Below are positions 1-9,244 of a stretch of DNA of 64,000 bases, in pieces; within the stretch, counting starts at the first letter, position 1; every line of letters begins with the position of its first letter. The notes under the pieces are model-generated. The model searched no databases. It had not been told where the DNA came from and was given only the letters and a program-made list of their open reading frames with translations. Both the position numbers and the translations under genes were made by a program. This DNA is from Conchocele bisecta (Eukaryota > Mollusca > Bivalvia > Lucinida > Thyasiridae), in contig CM055268.1 of the NCBI GenBank assembly GCA_029237695.1, positions 55,141,131-55,205,130 of the forward strand, read 5' to 3'.

Positions 1-217
1 ATATGTTTTTCCCATTCACGGCACTAACCTACTATTCTCTATATATTTTCATTATTTCTGAACCAAAGTATATGTTGTGACCATTCATTTGAACCGTCTC
101 GGCGAGACGGTTCAAATGAGTGGTCACAATATATACTTCTGATGAGAAATAAAGAAATTATTGAGCCTTGCCGTATATTTTTTCCCATTCACGGCACTAA
201 CCTACTATTCTCTATAT
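1..217. mobile_element. Composite of family C arms around a family A palindrome
   Basis: Positions 11-44 and 181-217 both carry the family C arm (cccattcacggcactaacc followed by tactattctct). Between them lies a family A palindrome at 68-136, with arms that pair almost perfectly around ~102 and the core GAACCGTCTCG/CGAGACGGTTC. The same order (C arm, A, C) recurs in reverse complement at 57868-58060, so this is a reproducible composite rather than a single chance insertion. It is cut by the window start. No coding capacity. Confidence 0.8.
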
Positions 218-688
218 GAAAGCACGTTGCACATACTTGAAAGTGTCTCAGGTTGCATTATATCACTTTGCTATGAGCTCAGAAGCTGACATTCATAATA
301 AAATTATTATCCCCCTGCTTGAAGAACGGTTCATATTTCGGTGTTTTATGGGATATTTCGGTATATTTGTGTGCATTGTTACCAACATACACTTGACGTC
401 ACCTCCCGCGAATTACATGTACACGTCTAACTATGTTGACAGTATAAAAGGGGCCGGAAAGTTCGGAACGGTGAATGTGTAGATAATTGGCGATTTCCGT
501 TGTGTGTAATGTTTGAGCATTAGTAGTTGCACAAAACTATGTAAATTACCCAAAACCAACGAAATCCACAGAAATATACCCAAATCAACCAAGATACCCA
601 TATGACTCCAACGTATTGACCATTTGTGCAAACACCTGTGACTTACACCGGCGTGTCACGTATAGAGCACACAAAGTGAGACTATATA
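218..688. other. Stretch without recognised repeat or gene
   Basis: No repeat shared with the rest of the window is seen here. It contains an open frame of 88 codons (216-482), which I regard as chance, and the CRE/TATA motif pair described separately. Confidence 0.5.
394..450 (+). promoter_or_regulatory. Possible RNA polymerase II core promoter (CRE plus TATA box)
   Basis: A perfect palindromic cAMP-response element TGACGTCA lies at 394-401, and a consensus TATA box (TATAAAAG) at 443-450, about 42 bp further on. The spacing and plus orientation suit a pol II promoter, but no credible coding sequence or splice structure follows. It could be the relic of an LTR or a chance pairing. Confidence 0.3.
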
Positions 689-937
689 CCAGGGGCCCGT
701 GTCACTAAACTTCTTACGACTAAAATGTTCGTAAGTGCAAAATTAAGATCGTCTGTAAATTTCAATTTATGGATTTACATTTATTGAGCACAGGCTGCAT
801 ATGCAGCCTATGCTCAATAAATGTAAATCCAATAATTGTTCACAAGAAAATATTGCTAATGTGAAATTTACAGATTATCATAATTTTGCACTTACGAACA
901 TTTTAGTCGTAAGAAGTTTAGTGAAACGGGCCCCTGG
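689..937. mobile_element. Family B hairpin MITE (copy 1)
   Basis: Terminal inverted repeats CCAGGGGCCCGTGTCAC / GTGAAACGGGCCCCTGG enclose a second inverted repeat whose centre is GCATATGC at 797-804 (gcacaggctgcatatgcagcctatgctc). More than a dozen related copies occur in the window. About 249 bp long with no coding capacity, so non-autonomous. Confidence 0.88.
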
Positions 938-939
938 TG

Positions 940-1005
940 ACGTGTTCGACCAGTGTATTGCGGATCCGCGCAGTCTGATCGGGATATACGCTGGTCACCA
1001 TATGG
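940..1005. mobile_element. Family O fragment
   Basis: Reads gaccagtgtattgcgg...cgcagtctgatcggg...ctggtc, the central imperfect palindrome of family O (compare 33160-33392 and 36740-36975). It abuts the right end of the B element. Confidence 0.6.
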
Positions 1006-1015
1006 TCAATCAAAC

Positions 1016-1377
1016 GTATGCCGACAAATAGCAATGTATACACCCCCCCCACCACCTGTTAATTGTAATATTACAATTATGATATACATTCGTCACAGAA
1101 ACAAGAAGAAACTTTAAAATTGTCTATTATTACAATTGATTATTTGTAACATTCCATGTGCTTGTCACTAGTTTTGCCACTCCGTCCTCCACACAAAATG
1201 TCGTGGAAATTGACTGTCCTCAGGAATGCGAGTCGCTTTCCAATTGCTTGCTAGTTTTGCTGTAATAAATTATATTCGAAAGTACAAGATAAGTTGCCGA
1301 GTTATTCACAATTATTCGGCACATCTAAACTGGAATGCAGCATATCTCATTGTACATTATATGAATCTATGTAAATA
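1016..1377. other. Non-repeat spacer within duplication
   Basis: Contains a short C-tract (1037-1046) and nothing recognisable. The corresponding part of copy 2 (46023-46290) has about 270 bp extra, so this copy probably suffered a deletion at ~1127. Confidence 0.5.
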
Positions 1378-1378
1378 T

Positions 1379-1615
1379 ATAGAGAATAGTAGGTAGTGCC
1401 GTGACTGGGAAAACATATCTGGCAAGGCTTAGGAAACGGGATGGGCGAGGCTCTGCCGAGCACATCCCGTTTCCGTGCCGCGCCAGATATTTTCCTCATT
1501 CACTAACCTACTATTCTATTTATCCTGTCAACATCTACAAATGGCTTTAAAATGCAAAAAAATGTTTCACGGCACCGAGTTTCACGGCACATATGCACTG
1601 TGTTGACAGGATAAA
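1379..1615. mobile_element. Family C MITE
   Basis: Starts atagagaatagtagg and ends gttgacaggataaa. The left part is a large hairpin (atatctggc...aaacgggatg...catcccgttt...gccagatat); the right part carries ttcacggcaccg / ttcacggcac repeats. It lacks about 60 bp present in its duplicated partner at 46550-46855. Non-coding. Confidence 0.85.
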
Positions 1616-2225
1616 TGACGGACAGTGCTCTGGGAAACAAAGAAATGCGTGCATATCATATGTTATTAGTATTTCGACGAGTGTATTATTTCAAGCTATT
1701 CGAACATGTACGATTGGATATCCTATTTATTACATTTTCACGGATATACATGCACATTTAGCCTATTTTTCAGATTGCAATCTATTCAATGAATTGTGCT
1801 GTGCGCATGAATAAATATACAATGACGTGTTCCCGCTTTACGACGTCACGTTGTGTGACGTCAAACTGTTTCTATGAACTAGATATATTTGAGTTCATGT
1901 TTGGAATGTGTTCAATCACAGTAACATTGTAGAGTAGTCGAGATCCTCTTCAAGATTTCAAATAACTTTATGTTGACTGTACTAAAAAGTAAACAGTTCG
2001 TGTGGTAGCTCGTGGTTGTTTCCAAGAAAACACACACGGAATTAATTACGCGTGTTCTCTTCGCTGTGTATTATTGGTAAGGAGTTGATTACGGGTTTTC
2101 TCTCACAGCGAAATATGTGCAAATAATTCCAAGAGTGTAATAAACTAGAAGACACTTGCATGGGCTTTTTGTGACTAATTGTATTAGTAATAAATAGACT
2201 TGTGGAAAGCCTATCTAAATGTCAC
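1616..2225. other. Duplicated spacer, distant third copy at 30107-30720
   Basis: Includes gtgtattatttcaagctatt (1680-1699) and a cgtgttctcttc...ttttctctcac block (2050-2090). Diverged versions of both follow a C element again at 30460-30680, so C together with this flank appears to be part of a larger old repeat. Two TGACGTCA-like sites lie at 1838-1864. No convincing exon. Confidence 0.5.
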
Positions 2226-2307
2226 GAAACGCTTGCGAAAAACAAATCAGCAACTGTCTCAACCATGTTGTTGAGACAGTTGCTGATTTGTTTTTCGCAA
2301 GCGTTTC
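2226..2307. repeat. 37-bp-arm perfect hairpin
   Basis: Arms 2226-2262 (gaaacgcttgcgaaaaac...) and 2271-2307 (...gtttttcgcaagcgtttc) pair without mismatch around an 8-base loop. Copy 2 of the duplication has the same hairpin at 47462-47543. Confidence 0.9.
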
Positions 2308-2757
2308 CTGAAAGGGTCTATTACCGAGAAAACTACTTATGAGACAGGTGGTCAGAAACTGTTCCACTGTTAGTGCATGTAGCTATAGAAGCTGGTCGTG
2401 CCATTAATATGGAGATGCTCAACGAACTCTCAATTATTCTCATTTGTATCTTCGATATTGCTATCAACCGTCGGCCAAGTGCCAATAAAGCTGACCTGTC
2501 TCATATGTTGGATGCTAATGTCATTATTATGAATGTAGAAACCCTGCCAGCTACATAGTTGCACATTGCCACAGTGATTGATGTACATGCTCTAGTTCAA
2601 GACGTAGGTCATACATATAATTGAACTACGTTTGGGACTTTGAAAGATTCATTTATCAATGCAGTTAATAGAAGAGCTGGAACAATGGTACATTGTAGAT
2701 GTTGTATTTGATAGATATCAGGTGGAGTTAATACAATGCGGAACTAGAGATTATACT
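2308..2757. other. Duplicated spacer with short open frame
   Basis: An open frame of 61 codons (2373-2558) is kept in copy 2 (47609-47794) with one amino-acid difference (Asp to Asn). The protein matches nothing I recognise. The low overall divergence of the duplication means this conservation is weak evidence for coding. Confidence 0.3.
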
Positions 2758-2998
2758 GCAGGGGCCGTTTCACTACACTTCGTACGACTAAAATATTCGT
2801 AAGTGCAAAATTATGATTGTCTGTACATTTCACATTTACAATGTTTTCTTGTAAACCATTATTGGATTTACATTTATTGAGCATAGGATGCATATGCAGC
2901 CTATGCTTAATAAATGTAAATCAATAATATAAAATTTTCAGACGATCCTAAATTTGGACTTACGAACGTTTTAGTCGTACGAAGTTTAGTGAAACTGG
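2758..2998. mobile_element. Family B hairpin MITE (copy 2)
   Basis: Left end CAGGGGCCGTTTCAC, central atgcatatgcagcctatgc hairpin, right end GTTTAGTGAAACTGG. In the duplicated partner (47997-48160) the right half is deleted, joining caata to ctttgtac. Confidence 0.85.
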
Positions 2999-3107
2999 CA
3001 ACAGGAATGCAAAGTAGACCAATTCGTCGCCTTCGATTGTAAAGTACATTTGCCTGTAAAGTGAAAACACTTCATTTATTGACAAAGCGTATCTCGCCGA
3101 CTTGTTA

Positions 3108-4625
3108 TGTCTCCGGTCTCGGTAGAGCCGGATGCATATAGTGTTTGGACTGTGTGCCCGTGTATCCGTGGGTCCGTGTGTCCGTGGGTCTTTGTCTCCG
3201 TGTGTCCGGCACATTAAGAAGTTCGCCTGAGTTTCTCAATTATGTCATAACTTCTATATCCCTTGAATGATTTCTTAAAACTTTCAACACAGCATACCTG
3301 TGGACAAATGTCACCTGTTCATGCTGCCCTTAATATGCCCTTGACCTTTTGACCATGACAACTTTGAACTTGTTTACATTAATAGAATGTTCGCCAGAGT
3401 TTATCATTTACATGTATGTCATAACTTCTATATTCCTTGACGTATTACATAAATATTTCACAGTATACAGTAGCGCTTTTCTGCAGGTCAACTATACGTA
3501 CGATACCAATACTATACGTATACTATACCAATCCGATATGTTTTCTATACGATATGCATATAATATAAACGTACGGTATGTTTGTACCGTACATACCAAC
3601 CAATACCGTATAGATATACCATTCAAATCGTACGTTTAAACGATTTTTATACATGCGTATAATTCTGGTACGTTTGTATCGTACAAACATACCAGATTAT
3701 GGTATATTCATACCATATCCGTACGGATATATCGTATATACGAACGGATATCGTATGTTTGTATAATATTCGTATAGTACGTTTGTACTATGCGATGATA
3801 CGGTACAAACATACCAGTATTATATGATCATACGATATGCTCATTAAATATACCAATACTATACGATTACGATATGTATACGATACTAGTATATACAAAT
3901 AGGTAAGGAGCAGAAAAGCGCTACTGTACTTGTGGAGAAATGCCACACATCCGTGCTGCGTTTAATATGCCCTTGACCTTTTGACCTTGACAACTTGAAT
4001 TTGTTCACACATTACGAAGTTAGCCTGAGTTTCTCAATTATGTCATAACTTCTGTATTCCTTGAATGATTACTTTAACATTTCAATACATCCCACTTGTG
4101 GACAAATGTCCCACATCCATCCTTCCCTTAATATGACCTTGACATTTTGACCTTGACAACTTTGTACTTTTTGCACATTAAAACGTTCGCTGGAGTTTCT
4201 CATTTCTGTCATCTATATTCCTGGAAGGATTACTTCAATATTTCAACACAGCACACTTGTGGACAAATGCCACACATCCATACTGCCCTTAATATGACAT
4301 TGAACTTTTGATAATTTTGAACTTTTTCACACATTAAGAAGTTCGCCGGAGTTTCTCAACTCTGTCATAACTTTTATATTCCTTTCTGGATTACTTTAAT
4401 ATTTCAATACATCATACATGTACCTGTGGACAAATGATACACATGCATCTGCCCGAAATATGACTTTCACCTTTTGACCTTCACAACTTCGAACTTGTTC
4501 ACACATAAAAAGTTTACATTTATATTTAAATACATCACATCTGTGCACAAATGTCACACATCCATGCTGCCATTAATATGAGCATCAGCGTTTGACCTTC
4601 ACAACTGTGATTTTAAATCTTATCA
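3108..4625 (+). repeat. ~165-bp tandem array with short-motif leader, interrupted by D
   Basis: Units beginning gttcgccggagtttctcaat start near 3221, 3389, 4019, 4185 and 4341; with D removed the period is 156-168 bp. Each unit reads gtcataacttctatattcc ... ctgtggacaaatgcc ... cttgaccttttgacc. A gtccgtg-type microsatellite leader lies at 3160-3205. The array is related to the 177-bp array at 27300-28130 (shared tttctca, ccttttgacctt and leader agtgtttgga), so both belong to one tandem-repeat family. Confidence 0.85.
3468..3926. mobile_element. Family D element with TA target-site duplication
   Basis: Perfect 17-bp terminal inverted repeats CAGTAGCGCTTTTCTGC / GCAGAAAAGCGCTACTG, flanked by TA at 3466-3467 and 3927-3928. 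The duplicated locus near 48519 is an empty site reading cagcatacttgtggag, which fixes both ends. CAGT termini with TA duplication fit the Tc1/mariner superfamily (known) but there is no transposase. The interior is built almost wholly of short words such as tacgata, tatacc and gtac that pair with each other. Confidence 0.92.
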
Positions 4626-4639
4626 CTTTTGGTTAATTA

Positions 4640-4830
4640 ACATTGTCACAGTTGCTCCAATCTGCCACCTGGGGCACATTTTCTTGTTGTTGAATGAATA
4701 GATGTCATCGCAACATTTCCCATCTATGGTATGACGATGAGCAAAAAAACGCCTTGCATTGCCAACCCCAATTGAGCATGGATGAAAACACGATAACGAA
4801 GTCAAAGGACAAAGACCGGTGTTGACAACC
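4640..4830 (-). pseudogene. Possible cysteine-rich exon or relic (copy 1)
   Basis: Minus-strand open frame with C-F-H-P-C, D-G-K-C-C and C-P-R-W motifs, matching the longer copy-2 frame (49245-49437). Relative to copy 2 it has a 3-bp and an 18-bp deletion, both in frame, while a non-multiple-of-three indel falls only at the C-terminal end. That is what a coding region would show, but the sample is tiny. I do not recognise a family; no splice sites are obvious. Confidence 0.3.
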
Positions 4831-4872
4831 GTCGACCCTCTGCCGAGACAACAAGATGTGGCTGCAGAGGTA

Positions 4873-4972
4873 CGGTGGGGTCAGCGTGTAAGTGCACACA
4901 CGAACGAACACGACAGGTTGGTTCTAACCTGTTGTGTTCGTTCGTGTGTGCACTTACACGCTGACCCCACTG
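4873..4972. mobile_element. Family F palindromic MITE with TA duplication
   Basis: A 100-bp near-perfect palindrome (ends CGGTGGGGTCAGCG / CGCTGACCCCACTG) flanked by TA at 4871-4872 and 4973-4974. Copy 2 of the duplication (near 49468) is an empty site reading gagctaaggggt. CAGT-type ends and TA duplication suggest a Tc1/mariner-mobilised MITE (inference). Confidence 0.9.
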
Positions 4973-5051
4973 TAAGGGGTTACATTGTACCTCTGTATAC
5001 GTTTGCTTTGTCTGTGTATGTCACAACCCGTGAACTTGAGAAATGTGACTT

Positions 5052-5125
5052 ATGACCTTTTCGACCAGCGTATACCCAGATCACCATGCACATCCGCACA
5101 GTCTATCAATGTCTGCACTGATCAG
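5052..5125. mobile_element. Family O fragment
   Basis: gaccttttcgaccagcg...tgcacatccgcacagtct...ctgcactgatcagg is a degraded piece of family O, lying just beyond the end of the duplication. Confidence 0.5.
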
Positions 5126-5190
5126 GGGATCCGGACGCATTGTAAGATCGGTCCGGCGAATCTACTCGGTGCCCTCGCTACCCACCCAAC

Positions 5191-5310
5191 GTGTATGTTG
5201 TTACCTCGGCGAGACGGTTCAACTGAGTGGTAACAACATACACTTCTGATAAGAAATGAGAAACTTTCAGAAAAATGTTTACATTCCGTTTTTTGTATAC
5301 ATGAATTACA
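5191..5310. mobile_element. Family A element, left arm deleted
   Basis: gtgtatgttgttacc is joined directly to tcggcgagacggttc, so about 20 bp of the left arm are missing; the right arm to acatacacttctgat is intact. It is preceded by cgctacccacccaa, as is the copy at 17561. Confidence 0.8.
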
Positions 5311-5353
5311 AGTATGTTAACATTATTGATCCAGCAGTCGCCGGACTTGCCGG

Positions 5354-5853
5354 NNNNNNNNNNNNNNNNNNNNNNNNNNNNNNNNNNNNNNNNNNNNNNN
5401 NNNNNNNNNNNNNNNNNNNNNNNNNNNNNNNNNNNNNNNNNNNNNNNNNNNNNNNNNNNNNNNNNNNNNNNNNNNNNNNNNNNNNNNNNNNNNNNNNNNN
5501 NNNNNNNNNNNNNNNNNNNNNNNNNNNNNNNNNNNNNNNNNNNNNNNNNNNNNNNNNNNNNNNNNNNNNNNNNNNNNNNNNNNNNNNNNNNNNNNNNNNN
5601 NNNNNNNNNNNNNNNNNNNNNNNNNNNNNNNNNNNNNNNNNNNNNNNNNNNNNNNNNNNNNNNNNNNNNNNNNNNNNNNNNNNNNNNNNNNNNNNNNNNN
5701 NNNNNNNNNNNNNNNNNNNNNNNNNNNNNNNNNNNNNNNNNNNNNNNNNNNNNNNNNNNNNNNNNNNNNNNNNNNNNNNNNNNNNNNNNNNNNNNNNNNN
5801 NNNNNNNNNNNNNNNNNNNNNNNNNNNNNNNNNNNNNNNNNNNNNNNNNNNNN
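5354..5853. other. Assembly gap (500 N)
   Basis: Exactly 500 N, so a placeholder length. The left flank ends cgccggacttgccgg; the same ~32-base flank precedes the gap at 50334. The right flank here starts inside a family H element. Confidence 1.
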
Positions 5854-6147
5854 CATCAACATGCAAAGTATACTTTTACTAGCAAAGTATACTTTGAGGG
5901 AGTAATCATTTATTTTTCCTGAAATGCATTATTTCATGTAGAACTAACAAATGCATATATTTCATGATTAAAAGTATGCAGAATTATTATACTGAATTTA
6001 TTACATTATCACAGCCAAATTGGCTGTGATAATGTAATAAATTCAGTATAATAAAAATTAATAAATTTATCATAAAATTGAAAATTTCTCCCTCAAAGTA
6101 TACTTTGCTACTAAAGTATGCTTTGCAATGTTGATGAAATAGGCTAC
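5854..6147. mobile_element. Family H palindromic MITE, truncated by gap
   Basis: Core palindrome 5984-6054 centred on cagccaaattggctg; flanked by paired aagtatactttg motifs; right end gttgatgaaataggctac. The left terminus is lost in the gap. Confidence 0.88.
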
Positions 6148-6590
6148 AGGACTTGATAATAAAGAAATTGACAACTATTGGCAAGATTAGCGCAGGTGGT
6201 TGTGTATCGGTTATTGCACGTGCGCTTGCAAAGGACACGCGTGACCAGGGTCGATTATTCTGATCACCATTGTTTCGTGAAACAGACTTTAGTCACAGAC
6301 ACGAGCCTTACGATGTGTGCGACCAGCATAATGCCGGACCATGGCCTTCGCTAGTCGCCATTCAGACAATATAACGATGGTCATGACCATTAATAACACT
6401 ATTTCGATCCGTATTATAAATATAACCGCTACACAAACCGTTTACTTACAATGGTGATCAGAATAATCTAATGATGTTGATGGTTATATATCATGAACCT
6501 TCAGACACTGGCAATAAAAACACGATACAGAATCGTATATCAAACACTATATGAATAGAAAAACATATGTTCACTGGTATATGAACATCT
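6148..6590. other. Spacer with small inverted repeat
   Basis: Contains attggcaagattagcgcagg, the R end motif seen also at 36239 and 55520. A 20-bp inverted pair attattctgatcaccattgt (6254-6273) and acaatggtgatcagaataat (6449-6468) suggests a ~215-bp element. No gene seen. Confidence 0.5.
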
Positions 6591-6838
6591 AGGGGCCGTT
6601 TCACTAAACTTCGTACGACTAAAATGTTCGTAAGTGCAAAATTATGATAGTCCTGTAAATTTTTCACATAACAATGTTTTCTTGTAAACAATTGTTGGAT
6701 TTACATTTATTGAGCATATAGGCTGCATGTGCAGCCTATGCTCAATAAATGTAAATCCATCAATTGAAATTTACAAACAATCCTAAATTTGCACTTACGA
6801 ACATTTTAGTCGTACGAAGGTTAGTGAAACGGGCCCCA
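6591..6838. mobile_element. Family B hairpin MITE
   Basis: AGGGGCCGTTTCAC to GTGAAACGGGCCCC with central aggctgcatgtgcagcctatg hairpin. It is followed after seven bases by a family H element. Confidence 0.88.
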
Positions 6839-6844
6839 GATCTG

Positions 6845-7129
6845 TAGCCTATTTCATCAACATTGCAAAGTATACTTTGAGGGAGAAATTTTCAATTTTA
6901 TGATAAATTTATTAACTTATTATACTGAATTTATTACATTATCACAGCCAATTTGGCTGTGATAATGTAATACATTCAGTATAATAATTCTGTATACTTT
7001 TAATCATGAAATATATGCATTTGTTAGTTCTATATTAAATAATGCATTTCAGGAAAAATAAATGATTACTCCCTCAATGTATACTTTGCTAGTAAAGTAT
7101 ACTTTGCAATGTTGATGCAATATGCTACT
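6845..7129. mobile_element. Family H palindromic MITE
   Basis: TAGCCTATTTCATCAACATT at the left and gttgatgcaatatgctac at the right. Central palindrome around cagccaatttggctg. Opposite orientation to the copy at 5854. Non-coding. Confidence 0.88.
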
Positions 7130-7215
7130 AAGGTGCATCGTACAACGACATTTAAGACACGCCATTTGATTTTGCACCTTCATGTCAGAACGTGTGCGAT
7201 ATTTCATGAACCATA
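7130..7215. mobile_element. Family N, left part, split by the foldback element
   Basis: agacacgccatttgattttg...atttcatgaa matches the outer arm of family N (compare 55919-56184). The sequence resumes at 17359 with ttacaaactt...ccgtaaataatg, i.e. the next N segment. The foldback element therefore lies inside this N copy. Confidence 0.7.
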
Positions 7216-8848
7216 TTGGCTGTGTGAAGTTAGCACTGCAATCACAGATCGACAATCAACATTCAAATCGAATGTCGAGCTGAATGTAGAGCTGTAAAGT
7301 TAGGATATGTAGAAAACTTGAATGAACAGCTGGCTAGTTCCAATGCGCTGCTGGCTCTGCAATGGACATTTGTACTTAAAGTACAAAGTGAATGTACAGC
7401 TGGCTAGTGCCAATGTACAGCTGGCTCTGCAGTCGACATTCAAACTTGTATTGTCAGTTCAATCTGAATGTAGAGCTGTGTACTACCAATGTACAGCTGG
7501 CTCTGCAATCGACATTCAAACTCGTATTGTCAGTTCAATCTGAATGTAGAGCTGGGTACTTCCAATGTACAGCTGGCTCTGCAATCGACATTCAAACTCG
7601 TATTGTCACTTCAATCTGAATGTACAGCTGGGTACTTCCAATGTACAGCTGGCTCTACAATCGACATTCAAACATTTATTTTCGGTTGAATCTGAATGTA
7701 GAGCTAGGTACTTCCAATGTACAGCTGGCTCGGCAATCGACATTGAAACATGTATTTTCCGTTCAATTTGAATGTAGAGCTGGGTATTCCCAATGTACAG
7801 CTGGATCTGCAATCGACATTCAAACATGTATATCTTCGGTTGAATCTGAATGTAGAGCTGGGTATTCCCAATGTACAGCTGGCTCTGCAATCTACATTCA
7901 AACTCGCATTTTCTGTTCAATCTGAATGTAGAGCTGGGTACTTCCAATGTACAGCTGGCTCTGCAATCGACATTCAAACTTATATTGTCAGTTCAATCTG
8001 AATGTAGAGCTGGATACTTCCAATGTACAGCTGGCTCTGCAATCGACATTCAAAATCGTATTGTCAGTTCAATCTGAATGTACAGCTGGGTACTTCCAAT
8101 GTACAGCTGGCTCTACAATCGACATTCAAACATTAATTTTCCGTTGAATGTGAATGTAGAGCTGGGTACTTCCAATGTACAGCTGGCTCTGCAATCGACA
8201 TTCAAGCATGTATTTTCCGTTGATTCTGAATGTAGAGCTGGGTACTTCCAATGTACAGCTGGCTCTGCAATCGACATTGAAACATGTATTGTCCGTTCAA
8301 TTTGAATGTAGAGCTGGGTATTCCCAATGTACAGCTGGCTCTGCAATCAACATTCAAACATGTATCTTCGGTTGAATCTGAATGTAGAGCTAGGTATTCC
8401 CAATGTACAGCTGGCTCTGCAATCGACATTCAAACTCGCATTTTCTTTTCAATCTGAATGTAGAGCTGGGTACTTCCAACGTACAGCTGGCTCTGCAATC
8501 GACATTCAAACTTATATTGTCAGTTCAATCAGAATGTAGAGCTGGGTACTTCCAATGTACAGCTGGCTGGACATTCAAACTGCAATCGACATTCAAACTC
8601 GTATTGTCAGTTCAATCTGAATGTAGAGCTGGGTACTTCCAATGTACAGCTGGCTCTACAATCGACAATCAAACATTTATTTTCGGTTGAATGTGAATGT
8701 AGAGCTGGGTACTTCCAATGTACAGCTGGCTCTGCAATCGACATTCAAACTCGCATTTTCTGTTCAATATGAATGTAGAGCTGGGTACTTCCAATGTACA
8801 GCTGGCTCTGCAATCGACATTCAAACTCGCATTTTCTGTTCAATCTGA

Positions 8849-9244
8849 TTTGTTTTTGTTTATTAGTGTTTAACGGCCTATCAACAGCTAAGGTCATGTA
8901 AGGCCGGGCAAATGGGTTCGATCCCATTTTAACCTGCTGCATTGGGGGGAAAATCCCAAAATCAGAACGGAATATTTACATCGAGAACAAATATATTCAG
9001 TCCTGAAATTAGAATAACCCGACCTGGTGCCAGGTCCATACCACACCAAAGTCACTTGGCCCCTTCCCCTAAAATAGGATTACGAATATCGTAATACTCA
9101 CATAAGGGGTATAACCAGATTCAACTGTCACATACAAAATGCCAAAGACGTATTAAGGGTCAAACCAGGTCTCCAGTCGGGATTCCGGTAAGGATGAACC
9201 CTGATCGTTAAATTACCCATCGCGTGCTCCCACCTGCCACCCAC
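8849..9244 (+). mobile_element. Mollusc-type SINE-like retroposon in left array
   Basis: A 396-bp foreign block flanked by a perfect 13-bp target duplication CTGTTCAATCTGA (8836-8848 and 9245-9257), taken from the monomer. It starts with a T-rich stretch and gtgtttaacggcc...gctaaggtcatg, and shares with 14450-14923 the stretches cagtcctgaaattagaa and cctggtgccagg (approximately). The 3' end gatcgttaaattacccatcg recurs alone at 58400. The length and duplication fit a SINE (inference); no pol III box check was possible. Confidence 0.82.

Larger units (their letters stand above)
797..5035 (+). repeat. Segmental duplication, copy 1 (partner 45691-49529)
   Basis: Near-identical direct repeat of 45691-49529, about 44.9 kb away. 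Homology begins near the centre of the B hairpin and ends after a shared stretch reading cacaacccgtg. Single-base differences are few but indels are many: copy 1 alone carries D (3468-3926) and F (4873-4972); copy 2 alone carries ~270 bp at 46023-46290 and ~60 bp at 46741-46799; copy 2 lacks the right half of the B element at 2758-2998 and the gtccgtg repeat near 3160-3205. Confidence 0.93.

Noticed and set aside
3108..4625. Tandem array as an rRNA spacer
   Set aside because: No rRNA sequence nearby, and related arrays occur in unrelated contexts at 27.3 and 48.3 kb.
5256..5922. Long open frames across the first gap
   Set aside because: They consist of N-derived unknown residues; the same applies at 50306-50902.
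8849..9244. Reading the insertion as part of the array or as a gene
   Set aside because: A perfect 13-bp target duplication and a homologous copy at 14450 show it to be a retroposon insertion.
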